A stretch of DNA of 64,000 bases from Kaistia terrae. Its GTDB lineage: Bacteria; Pseudomonadota; Alphaproteobacteria; Rhizobiales; Kaistiaceae. The notes beneath the pieces were generated by a model. It saw only the letters and a list, made by a program, of their open reading frames with translations. It made no database searches and was not told where the DNA came from. A program made the position numbers and the translations under genes. Below, piece by piece: positions 56,586 through 64,000 of this stretch. Location: positions 119,405 through 183,404 of the forward strand of contig NZ_JAPKNH010000008.1 in assembly GCF_026344005.1 (NCBI RefSeq), written 5' to 3'. Position 1 is the stretch's first letter, and every line of letters starts with the position of its first letter.

Positions 56586-57986
56586 CTAGGCAGTTCCAAA
56601 CCGTTCTTCGATCAACGAGAACAGCGCACGGATCGTCTGCGCTTCGCCGCCTTCGGGCTTGCCGGGCTTGCCCGATGGGTTCCAGGCGTAGATATCGCCA
56701 TGCATCCAGGAGATCGACTTGGGAACGAAACGATCGAGGAACAGCGCCGCCGTGATCGAGCCGGCAAAGCCGCCGGCGCCGGCATTGTTGATATCGGCGA
56801 TCTTGGAATCGATCATCGCCTCATAGGGTGCCCAGAGCGGCAATCGCCACAGCGGATCCGAACGCAGCGCCGCATGGCGAGCGAGATCGGCAGCCAGTTG
56901 CTCATCATGCGTGAAGACGGCGGGAATTTCCGGGCCGAGCGCGACACGGGCAGCACCCGTCAGCGTCGCGAGATCAATCAGCAATGCCGGGTTATCTTCC
57001 GCTGCGACGGCCAGGGCATCAGCGAGGATCAGCCGACCTTCGGCATCCGTATTGCCGATCTCGACCGTGACGCCGGCTCGCGAGCGCAACACATCGCCGG
57101 GCCGGAAAGCGGGACCGGAAATGGCATTTTCCACGGTGGGCACGAGCATGCGCAGCCGAACCGGCAGCTTGGCGTCCATGATCATATGAGCCAGGCCCAT
57201 CGTATTGGCGGCCCCGCCCATATCCTTCTTCATCAGGAGCATGCCGCTCGACGGCTTGATGTCGAGCCCGCCCGTATCGAAGGTAACGCCCTTGCCGACC
57301 AGCGTGACCTTCGGATGCGATGGATCGCCCCAGACCAGATCGACGAGGCGCGGTTCACGATCGGCATCGGCCGCGCGACCGACCGCATGGATCATCGGCA
57401 GATTGGCCGAGATCAGCTCCCGCCCGACTATCTCGCTGACCGAGGCGCCGAAACGGGCGCCGAGCGAGTGGATCGCAGCCGACAGTTCGGCAGGGCCGAG
57501 GTCGCTCGCCGGCGTGTTGATGAGGTCGCGAACCATGCTGATGGCACGCGCCATGCCGCGTGCCCGCGCACCGTCGGCGCCTTTGGGCAGCACAAGACGG
57601 GGGACCGGCGCGGGATTGGTCTTGTAGCGCTCGAAGCGATAATTGCCGAGCGCCCAGCCAACGGCGCCCAACGCCGGATCCGGCAGGTCGCCGACGAATT
57701 CATAGTCGCCCTGCGGCAGGATCATCGGCAGCTTGCCCGTGATCAGCGGTGTCGAACGGCGGCTATCGGGACGACCAAGCCCGAACAGCACCCTTCCGAT
57801 GACGCCGCTGGCATTGGCGATGATAGTCACGGCACCGGCCGCGGCATCGAAACCGGTCGAGCGCGCCCAGGCCGCCTCGACATCGCCGATCGACGCCAAC
57901 AAAGCCTCCAGCCCGTCCGGCTGTACGGCGTGGATGGGGATCGCGACGTCGGAACGGTCGATCAGGCTGTCGATCACGGTATTCAC
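56586..57986 (-). CDS. M17 leucyl aminopeptidase family protein
   Basis: 466-residue di-metal aminopeptidase. Metal and catalytic motifs VTLVGKGVTFDTGGLDIKPS (Lys and Asp ligands), KKDMGGAANTMGLA and NTDAEGRLILADAL (Asp/Glu ligands, Arg) are intact. Cytoplasmic; trims N-terminal residues of peptides. It lies upstream of the MarR-NlpC/P60 pair on the same strand with a 166-base gap. A role in recycling imported or cell-wall peptides is inference. Confidence 0.93.
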   Translation of the reverse strand: MNTVIDSLIDRSDVAIPIHAVQPDGLEALLASIGDVEAAWARSTGFDAAAGAVTIIANASGVIGRVLFGLGRPDSRRSTPLITGKLPMILPQGDYEFVGDLPDPALGAVGWALGNYRFERYKTNPAPVPRLVLPKGADGARARGMARAISMVRDLINTPASDLGPAELSAAIHSLGARFGASVSEIVGRELISANLPMIHAVGRAADADREPRLVDLVWGDPSHPKVTLVGKGVTFDTGGLDIKPSSGMLLMKKDMGGAANTMGLAHMIMDAKLPVRLRMLVPTVENAISGPAFRPGDVLRSRAGVTVEIGNTDAEGRLILADALAVAAEDNPALLIDLATLTGAARVALGPEIPAVFTHDEQLAADLARHAALRSDPLWRLPLWAPYEAMIDSKIADINNAGAGGFAGSITAALFLDRFVPKSISWMHGDIYAWNPSGKPGKPEGGEAQTIRALFSLIEERFGTA

Positions 57987-58176
57987 CCTTGATAGCTTCG
58001 ATTCGCGATGGGGCCGATCATGGCCTTGCGCCTTGCCGGGATCAATTGCGCCGCGATGACGCTGTCATGGCAGTGCGCCGGGAAGCTCTGTTCCCTTTCT
58101 CAGAAGGTAGCTGACCTCGGCAATTATCGGCTAAGCTGGCGCGGCGCGATATTCCCGCCGGCCACCAAAGGACATC

Positions 58177-59745
58177 ATGCCACCTGCAGCCGAAGTTCTC
58201 CTCGACGATCGGGCCGGATCGCCCCGCGACACCATTATCCTGGACGGCTCGGCACTCCGCCTTTCAACCTTGTCGCTGATCGGCCGGAACCTGCTGCATG
58301 TGGTGCCATGCGAAGTGCGACTGGTCGAAGTCCAGAAAGCCTTTGAGGCGGTGCGCGGCGCCGTCGAGGGAGGACGATCGCTCTATGGCGTAACGACAGG
58401 CGTCGGCGCCATCAAGGATCGCTCGATCGCTCTGGCGGCCTCGGCCGACCGAACCGATCTGGTTCGCGCTCACCATTTCGGCGTCGGCGAACCGTTGCCG
58501 CCCGAAATCGTCCGCGCCGGCATCGCCATTCGGGTCAATACGGCGCTTTCCGGCATGGTCGGTTGCAGCCCGGAACTGGTCCGCGCCTATGTCGCGGCGC
58601 TCGACGCCGACATCGTCCCCGTCGTTCGCCGGCTCGGCTCGATCGGCGCCGCCGATATCGGGCTGATGAGCCAGGTCGCGACCGCCCTGGCCGGCGAGGG
58701 CCAGGTCTTCCATCACGGCGTGCTGAAATCGGCCGAGGAAGCCCTGCGCGCAGACGGGCTGACGCCGCTGGTATTTCGGCTGAAGGACGCGCTTTCCGCC
58801 GTCAGCACCAACGCTCTGACGGTCGCCAGCGCTGGCGCGACGCTGATCGAGGCGGCACAGTTGGTCCGTGTCGCCATGGCAACCGGTTCCAGCGCCGCCG
58901 CGGCGCTGCGCGCCTCGCCGGAACCCTGGCGGGTGGCGATGCGCATCGGTTCGCCGCGCGAGGCCGCCGCCGGCGCGGTGCTGACCGCGGTCGCGGACGC
59001 GTTTCCCTGGGCGCCGGCCACCCATCTGCATGACCCGCTCAGCCTGCGCATGATGGCGCAGATCTTTGGGGCTTCGGCCGGCGTCGTCGCCTTCGCGGCA
59101 GCCGCCGTGGAAGCTGCGACAGCGCGACCAGACGACAATCCGGTCGTCATCGACGGCATTCCGATGACCTCAGGCGGCTCGCTGCCGCTCGAACTGGCGC
59201 TGACGCTGCAATCGGTAGGACCTGGCCTCGCCCATCTCGCCCGCAACATCCTGAACCGCGTCATCCTGATCGCCAATGGCGGGCGTGGCGTTCTGCCGGC
59301 CAACCTCGTTTCGGAGACGACCGACGCGACCGGCTTCGGACCCCTGGTCAAGCTCGCAGGCGACCTCGCCAGCCGCGTCATGGCCGAACTGGCGCCGGTT
59401 TCGACCATGCCGCTGCTGATCGCCGGCGGCATGGAGGATGAGGCGATGTTCGCGCCGTTGATCGTCGAGAGACTGAACCGGCAGATCGAGGCGTTGAAAA
59501 TGCTGACTGCCATCGAGGCCCTGCTGGCAGCACAGGGGCTCGACATGCAGGGCTTGAAGCCGACTGGCCTGGTGGCGGTGGTTTATGACTCCGTCCGCGC
59601 CGAAGTCGCCTTCCTGGACAAGGACCGCGCGCTATCGCTGGATCTCTTGACCATCGAGCGCAACCTTTTCCAGCCGACGATCTTGGAAACAGTCAGGAAT
59701 TTCTACGAATCCATCACAACAGACGAATTGATTTTCTCGCGCTGA
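58177..59745 (+). CDS. Histidine/aromatic ammonia-lyase-like protein lacking the MIO serine
   Basis: 522 residues, clearly of the HAL/PAL superfamily: catalytic Tyr in LYGVTTGVG (Y70), RAHHFGVGEPLPPEIVRAG, HDPLSLRMMAQIFGASAG and DNPVVIDGIPMTSGG. However, where the MIO cofactor forms from Ala-Ser-Gly (GSVGASGDL in canonical HAL) the sequence reads GSIGAADIG (residues 154-162), without the serine and one residue shorter. Normal MIO formation is therefore not expected. It lies 63 bases upstream of an osmoprotectant ABC operon on the same strand. It may be a ligand-binding or regulatory relative, or an enzyme with another mechanism. Confidence 0.88.
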   Translation: MPPAAEVLLDDRAGSPRDTIILDGSALRLSTLSLIGRNLLHVVPCEVRLVEVQKAFEAVRGAVEGGRSLYGVTTGVGAIKDRSIALAASADRTDLVRAHHFGVGEPLPPEIVRAGIAIRVNTALSGMVGCSPELVRAYVAALDADIVPVVRRLGSIGAADIGLMSQVATALAGEGQVFHHGVLKSAEEALRADGLTPLVFRLKDALSAVSTNALTVASAGATLIEAAQLVRVAMATGSSAAAALRASPEPWRVAMRIGSPREAAAGAVLTAVADAFPWAPATHLHDPLSLRMMAQIFGASAGVVAFAAAAVEAATARPDDNPVVIDGIPMTSGGSLPLELALTLQSVGPGLAHLARNILNRVILIANGGRGVLPANLVSETTDATGFGPLVKLAGDLASRVMAELAPVSTMPLLIAGGMEDEAMFAPLIVERLNRQIEALKMLTAIEALLAAQGLDMQGLKPTGLVAVVYDSVRAEVAFLDKDRALSLDLLTIERNLFQPTILETVRNFYESITTDELIFSR

Positions 59746-59808
59746 CGTTGGCGCAACCGTAAGAAGAACGAGACCCGCCAGATCCACCGACAATAGAGGA
59801 ACGTCATC

Positions 59809-60720
59809 ATGAAAGCCTTGAAGACCCTTGCGGCCGCCGCCGCGCTCCTCGCCTCGCTGGGCGCGGCACAGGCGGCCGATGTCGTCGTTTCGTCCAAGAT
59901 CGATACCGAAGGAACGCTGCTGGGCAACGTCATTGCGCAGGTGCTCGAAGCGAACGGGATCACGGTCGAGGACCGCATCTCGCTCGGCGGCACACCGGTC
60001 GTGCGCAAGGCGATTGCGGCCGGCGAGATCGACATCTATCCGGAATACACCGGCAACGCGGCCTTCTTCTTCAACAAGGCGGACGACCCGGTCTGGAAGG
60101 ACGCCGCCAAGGGTTTCGAGACGGCCAAGACGCTCGACTATGACGCCAACAAGATCGTCTGGCTGTCGCCATCGCCCGCCAACAACACCTGGGCAATTGG
60201 TCTTCGCGACGACGTCGCCAACGGCAACAATCTGAAATCGCTCAGTGATTTCGGCAAGTGGGTCGCCGGCGGCGGCAAGGTGAAGCTGGCCGGCTCGGCC
60301 GAGTTCGTCAATTCGGCAGCAGCCCTCCCCGCCTTCCAGACCGCCTATGGCTTCGCGCTGAAGCCCGAGCAATTGCTGGTTCTCTCTGGCGGCGACACCT
60401 CGGCGACGATCAAGGCGGCGGCTGAACAGACAGACGGCGTCAACGCCGCGATGGTCTATGGCACGGACGGCGCGATCCAGGCAGCCGGCCTCATCGTGCT
60501 TGACGACGACAAGTCGGTACAGCCGGTCTACCAGCCGGCGCCGATCGTGCGCGAGGAAGTGCTGAAGAAATTCCCGAAGATCGAGGAAGTGCTGAAGCCT
60601 GTCTTCGCCTCGTTCGACCTGAAGACATTGCAGGATCTGAACGGCCGCATCCAGGTTGGCGGCGAACCGGCGAAGGAGGTTGCCAAGGCCTACCTGACCC
60701 AGAAGGGCTTCCTGAAGTAA
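59809..60720 (+). CDS. Osmoprotectant ABC transporter binding protein (YehZ/OsmF-like)
   Basis: 303-residue periplasmic OpuAC-type protein. Sec signal at residues 1-23 (TLAAAAALLASLGAAQAA). Binding-domain features: VSSKIDTEGTLLGNVIAQVL, GEIDIYPEYTGNAAFFFN, and ELKPVFASFDLKTL-like end (VLKPVFASFDLKTLQDL). Binds glycine betaine, choline or a related quaternary amine; the ligand is not decided here. GAGGAA precedes ATG. A strong hairpin separates it from the permease gene. Confidence 0.9.
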   Translation: MKALKTLAAAAALLASLGAAQAADVVVSSKIDTEGTLLGNVIAQVLEANGITVEDRISLGGTPVVRKAIAAGEIDIYPEYTGNAAFFFNKADDPVWKDAAKGFETAKTLDYDANKIVWLSPSPANNTWAIGLRDDVANGNNLKSLSDFGKWVAGGGKVKLAGSAEFVNSAAALPAFQTAYGFALKPEQLLVLSGGDTSATIKAAAEQTDGVNAAMVYGTDGAIQAAGLIVLDDDKSVQPVYQPAPIVREEVLKKFPKIEEVLKPVFASFDLKTLQDLNGRIQVGGEPAKEVAKAYLTQKGFLK

Positions 60721-60752
60721 TCGAAGCGCCCGCATCGAGCTTCACGTGAAAC

Positions 60753-60781
60753 CCGGATGGCGCCCGAGCGGCGCCGTCCGG
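60753..60781 (+). terminator. Strong intercistronic hairpin after the binding-protein gene
   Basis: CCGGATGGCGCC pairs with GGCGCCGTCCGG (12 bp with one G-U pair, 5-base loop), 32 bases after the stop codon and without a T-run. It probably stabilises the upstream message or attenuates read-through, giving more binding protein than permease. Confidence 0.65.
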
Positions 60782-60878
60782 CACTGTTAACAGCCTGTCG
60801 CGCTGTTAGCCCTCCGTTAACCTTGCGGTACGCCGAATTGGCTTTAAGCTCCGAACCAACCGAAGGGAGCTATCCGGC

Positions 60879-62063
60879 GTGACGGAAGCCAGCCAGACCG
60901 CAGCCCCAGCCCAGACCTCCCGCCTCGACCGCGTCGGCATCGTCGTGGCGGCGATCGCCATCCTCGGCATGGATTGGCAATCCTTCGCGACGCTGAAACC
61001 GAACCGCCTGATCTCCGGACAGGGGCTGAGCCTCGGCGCCTCGCTGCCGACCTTGTGGGCGGCGATCGGCATCGGCTTCCTGTCGATCGCCACCATCGTC
61101 GCCGTGTTGCGCACCGGCGCCTGGCTCCGACTGGCGGTCGGGATCGGATCGCTCCTGGTTCTTGCCGTGCTGATCGGCATCGTGCCCGCGACGGTCGTCC
61201 CGCCCGAAAATACCTTTGCCCGCGTTTCACCGGCCTCCGGCTTCTGGCTGATGGCGTTTGCCTTCGCGGTGATGACCACCGACGCCGTCGCCAAGCTGCA
61301 ACTCGGCCCCTTGGCCAGGATCGCCATGCTTCTGGGCGCAGCGGTAGCGGTGGCTGTGATCCTTGGCTCCGGCCATTGGGACGGACTATCGATCCTCAAG
61401 GAATACGCTACCAACTCGCAAAAATTCTGGCGCGAGGGGGCGAAACATATCGAGCTGGCGCTGGGTTCGCTCGCGGCCGCGATTGTCATCGGCCTGCCGC
61501 TCGGCATCGCCTGCCATCGCAACGCGACGCTGCGCGGCATCACGCTGCCTGTGCTCAACGTCATCCAGACCGTGCCGTCGATGGCGATGTACGGGCTAAT
61601 GATCGTGCCGCTCGGGCTGCTCGCCGCCTGGTCGCCGCTCGCCGCCTCGCTCGGCATTCGCGGCATCGGCACGGCGCCGGCGCTGATCGCGCTGTTCCTC
61701 TATTCGCTGCTGCCGGTGGTCGCCAACACGGTCGTCGGTCTCGGCGAGGTCCGCCGCTCGGTGGTCGAGGCGGCCGAAGGCATGGGCATGACCAAGTTCC
61801 AGCGCCTGTTCCAGGTCGAGCTGCCGCTGGCGCTGCCGGTCATCCTCACCGGCATCCGCATCGTGCTGGTGCAGAATATCGGCCTCGTCACCATCGCCGC
61901 CCTGATCGGCGGCGGCGGTTTTGGCACCTTCGTGTTCCAGGGCATCGGCCAGGCCGCCACCGACCTCGTCCTGCTCGGCGCGGTTCCCACCATCGCGCTC
62001 GCCTTCACCGCCGCCATCCTTCTCGATGCGGCCATCGAGCTTTCCGAAAGGCGCCGGCTTTGA
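60879..62063 (+). CDS. Osmoprotectant ABC permease, large (YehY-like)
   Basis: 394-residue permease with an extended N-terminal membrane region (about residues 1-175, several helices), then the OpuBB/BPD core: SLAAAIVIGLPLGIACHRN, LNVIQTVPSMAMYGLM, EAAEGMGMTKFQRLFQVELP. The stop overlaps the ATPase start (TTGA). Confidence 0.9.
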   Translation: MTEASQTAAPAQTSRLDRVGIVVAAIAILGMDWQSFATLKPNRLISGQGLSLGASLPTLWAAIGIGFLSIATIVAVLRTGAWLRLAVGIGSLLVLAVLIGIVPATVVPPENTFARVSPASGFWLMAFAFAVMTTDAVAKLQLGPLARIAMLLGAAVAVAVILGSGHWDGLSILKEYATNSQKFWREGAKHIELALGSLAAAIVIGLPLGIACHRNATLRGITLPVLNVIQTVPSMAMYGLMIVPLGLLAAWSPLAASLGIRGIGTAPALIALFLYSLLPVVANTVVGLGEVRRSVVEAAEGMGMTKFQRLFQVELPLALPVILTGIRIVLVQNIGLVTIAALIGGGGFGTFVFQGIGQAATDLVLLGAVPTIALAFTAAILLDAAIELSERRRL

Positions 62064-62998
62064 TCGAACTCGAGAATGTCAGCCGCCGCTTCGGCGACCA
62101 GGTCGCTGTCGACGACGTCTCCTTCACCGTCGAGCGCGGCACCATCACCGTCATCGTCGGCACGTCCGGCTCCGGCAAGTCGACGACGCTCAGGATGATC
62201 AACCGCCTGATCGAGCCCTCCTCCGGCACGATCCGGATCGACGGCAAGGACACGGCTTCCGTCTCCGGCGAGGAGCTTCGGCGCGGCATCGGCTATGTCA
62301 TCCAGGGCAACGGCCTGTTCCCGCACTGGACGGTCGCCCGCAACATCGCCACCGTGCCGACCCTGCTCGGCTGGGATTCTTCCAAGATCGCCAGGCGCGT
62401 CGACGAACTCCTGTCTCTCTTCAGCATGAAGCCGGAGGATTTCGCCAAAAAATTCCCGCACCAGCTTTCCGGCGGCGAACAGCAGCGCGTCGGCGTCGCC
62501 CGGGCGCTGGCGGCCGAGCCCGGCCTTCTGCTGATGGACGAGCCGTTCGGCGCGCTCGACCCGATCATCCGCGCCAAGGCGCAGGAAGACCTGCTCGCCG
62601 TGCAACGGCGGCTCGGCATCACGGTCGTGCTGGTGACGCATGACATGGAAGAGGCCATCCATCTCGGTCACAAGATCGCCGTCATGGATGGCGGCAAGCT
62701 GCTGCAATATGCGCCGCCGGCGGAAATCCTCGCCAAGCCGGCGCATGGCTTTGTCGAAAAGCTGGTCAATGGCGTCGACCGGCCGTTCCGGCTGCTGTCG
62801 CTAGCCCCGGTTTCGTCCATCGTCGAACCCGGCACCGCCGAGGGCCCGCCCATCGCGGCAACGGCGACGCTGCGCGATGCGCTGTCCGAACTGCTCTGGC
62901 ACCAGCGCGAGGCACTGCCGGTAGCAGGCCCGGACGGCGCGCTGGTTGGCCGCATCTCGCTCGCGTCGCTCCGCGCTCATGCCGGGGTGCCCGCGTGA
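62060..62998 (+). CDS. Osmoprotectant ABC ATPase (YehX-like)
   Basis: 312-residue ATP-binding protein. Walker A GTSGSGKSTTLRMI, signature LSGGEQQRVGVARAL, Walker B LLMDEPFGALDP and VTHDMEEAIHLG. A C-terminal extension (about residues 235-312) resembles the regulatory part of OpuA/ProV-type ATPases. The start is TTG 62060, overlapping the preceding stop; no ATG is nearby in frame. It overlaps the next gene by GTGA. Confidence 0.92.
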   Translation: MIELENVSRRFGDQVAVDDVSFTVERGTITVIVGTSGSGKSTTLRMINRLIEPSSGTIRIDGKDTASVSGEELRRGIGYVIQGNGLFPHWTVARNIATVPTLLGWDSSKIARRVDELLSLFSMKPEDFAKKFPHQLSGGEQQRVGVARALAAEPGLLLMDEPFGALDPIIRAKAQEDLLAVQRRLGITVVLVTHDMEEAIHLGHKIAVMDGGKLLQYAPPAEILAKPAHGFVEKLVNGVDRPFRLLSLAPVSSIVEPGTAEGPPIAATATLRDALSELLWHQREALPVAGPDGALVGRISLASLRAHAGVPA

Positions 62999-63753
62999 GC
63001 CGCATCATCGGTCCCCTTTTCCGATTGGCGGCGCTGGCGCTGCTGCTGGCGCTCGTCCTCCGACCGGAGTGGTTCGAGCCGATCCTAAAACCGTTCACCG
63101 AGAACAACGCGCCGGTCATCTACAATCAGGGCAGCCTGCTCAGCCTGACGCTCTATCATCTCGGCCTGGTCGCCGTCGCCAGCCTGATCGGCGCCGCGCT
63201 GGCGCTGGTGATGGGCGTGTTCGTGACGCGAAAAGTCGGCGAGGAATTCTTGCCGCTGTCGCGTAGCCTGGTGAATATCGGCCAGACCTTTCCGCCCGTC
63301 GCCGTGCTGGCTCTGGCAGTGCCGGTGGTTGGCTTCGGCCTGAAGCCGACGCTGATCGCGCTGGTGCTCTACGGCCTGCTGCCGATCTTCGAGAACACCA
63401 TAACCGGGCTCAAGGAAGTGCCTGCGAATGTCGTCGAAGCGGCGCGCGGCATGGGCCTCAACCCAACGCAGCAGCTGTTTCGCGTCGAGTTGCCGCTGGC
63501 GCTGCCGGTCATTCTCGCCGGCATAAGGCTTTCGGTTGTCATCAACATGGGCACGGCGACGATCGGCTCGACGGTCGCGGCGAAAGGGCTGGGCGAGGTG
63601 ATCATCGCCGGGCTTTTGACCTCCAACACCTCGTTCATCCTGCAGGGCGGCATCATCGTCGCGCTGCTGGCGGTGCTGATCTACGACGCGTTGTCGATCA
63701 TCGAGCGCCGGGTCGCCAAGCGGACGGGTAGGCTGGCCGAGGTTACGGGGTGA
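62995..63753 (+). CDS. Osmoprotectant ABC permease, small (YehW-like)
   Basis: 252-residue permease: YNQGSLLSLTLYHLGLVAVA, LSRSLVNIGQTFPPVAVLAL, EAARGMGLNPTQQLFRVELP and MGTATIGSTVAAKGLGEVII. The start is GTG 62995 (GTGA overlap). It completes a binding protein-permease-ATPase-permease order identical to E. coli yehZYXW. Confidence 0.92.
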   Translation: MSRIIGPLFRLAALALLLALVLRPEWFEPILKPFTENNAPVIYNQGSLLSLTLYHLGLVAVASLIGAALALVMGVFVTRKVGEEFLPLSRSLVNIGQTFPPVAVLALAVPVVGFGLKPTLIALVLYGLLPIFENTITGLKEVPANVVEAARGMGLNPTQQLFRVELPLALPVILAGIRLSVVINMGTATIGSTVAAKGLGEVIIAGLLTSNTSFILQGGIIVALLAVLIYDALSIIERRVAKRTGRLAEVTG

Positions 63754-63777
63754 TGGCGGCCTCTCCCTCGCTCCGGC

Positions 63778-63869
63778 GTCATCCCGGCGAAGGCCGGGAT
63801 CCAGGAACACCGGCCTGGGACCAGACGGCAGGGACAGAGGTTATGGACCCCGGCCTTCGCCGGGGCGAC
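63778..63869. repeat. BIME-like palindrome-ended element, copy 5
   Basis: Begins GTCATCCCGGCGAAGGCCGG and ends with its near-perfect inverse CCGGCCTTCGCCGGGGCGAC; the arms are about 26 bp. It is the most symmetrical copy of the family also seen at 2139, 2443, 2690 and 9061. The remainder of 63754-64000 holds no gene I can support. Confidence 0.7.
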
Positions 63870-64000
63870 GGCTATGTATGGCCCACAGGCTTCCTTCGAG
63901 ACGCGACCTTCCGGCCGCCCCTCAGGATGTTAGGGTTGGGCGCTTTGCTGGGTTGGCCTTCTATCTAGAACAAGATCCATCTGGATCGATTCCGACTCTT

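Noticed and set aside
63750..63968. 72-codon ORF at the right end
   Set aside because: It spans the palindrome-ended repeat and has no protein features.

Overview
The window reads as chromosomal DNA of a GC-rich alphaproteobacterium, most likely of the order Hyphomicrobiales (Rhizobiales). The evidence is gene order: rpmH-rnpA-yidC-engB-argB, dapD-dapE next to truA-fmt-def, and dnaX-ybaB-recR with the small SRP RNA upstream. Further support comes from an EcfG-type stress promoter, a yej transporter with two binding proteins, and palindromic intergenic repeats typical of the group. I cannot name the genus. There is no phage, insertion sequence, CRISPR array or plasmid gene.

Layout. (1) 1-10.2 kb: nucleoside and deoxyribose catabolism. 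It holds a chimeric DeoR-type regulator cut by the window edge, a nucleoside hydrolase, a SorC-family regulator overlapping deoC, a two-domain aldehyde dehydrogenase, and a PfkB sugar kinase. A lactonase-like metallo-hydrolase and a hypothetical gene lie among them. Intergenic stretches carry about 100-bp palindrome-ended repeats. (2) 10.3-22.4 kb: an M3 oligopeptidase, then an accessory stretch of small regulated units (three TetR regulators with SDR, SMR efflux, DoxX and quinone-reductase genes) and several small exported proteins, ending at tRNA-Arg(ACG). (3) 22.5-29.1 kb: an orphan histidine kinase, then rpmH-rnpA-yidC-engB, argB and a HAD nucleotidase. (4) 29.5-38.2 kb: a TonB-dependent receptor, dapD, dapE and a membrane protein converging on def-fmt-truA, then rmuC. 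(5) 38.4-46.4 kb: DUF924, dnaX-ybaB-recR, SRP RNA, nudC, pheA, kdsB and a membrane-anchored cytochrome c with a Pro/Ala-rich tail. (6) 46.5-58.0 kb: a yejAABEF-type peptide importer translationally coupled to ghrA, a MarR-NlpC/P60 pair and an M17 aminopeptidase. (7) 58.2-63.8 kb: a histidine-ammonia-lyase-like gene lacking the MIO-forming serine, directly upstream of an osmoprotectant (yehZYXW-like) ABC transporter.

How genes work together. Region 1 could take deoxynucleosides to deoxyribose (hydrolase), deoxyribose-5-phosphate (kinase, inferred), acetaldehyde plus glyceraldehyde-3-phosphate (DeoC) and acetate (aldehyde dehydrogenase), under two regulators with visible candidate operators. 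Region 6 imports peptides that the cytoplasmic peptidases in the window could degrade.

The most unusual item is the MIO-less lyase homologue in the osmoprotectant operon. Next are the EcfG-type promoter before a small secreted protein, the paired Sec/Tat binding proteins of the yej system, the chimeric DeoR regulator with its duplicated hexamer sites, and an orphan minus-strand terminator that may end an undescribed small RNA.
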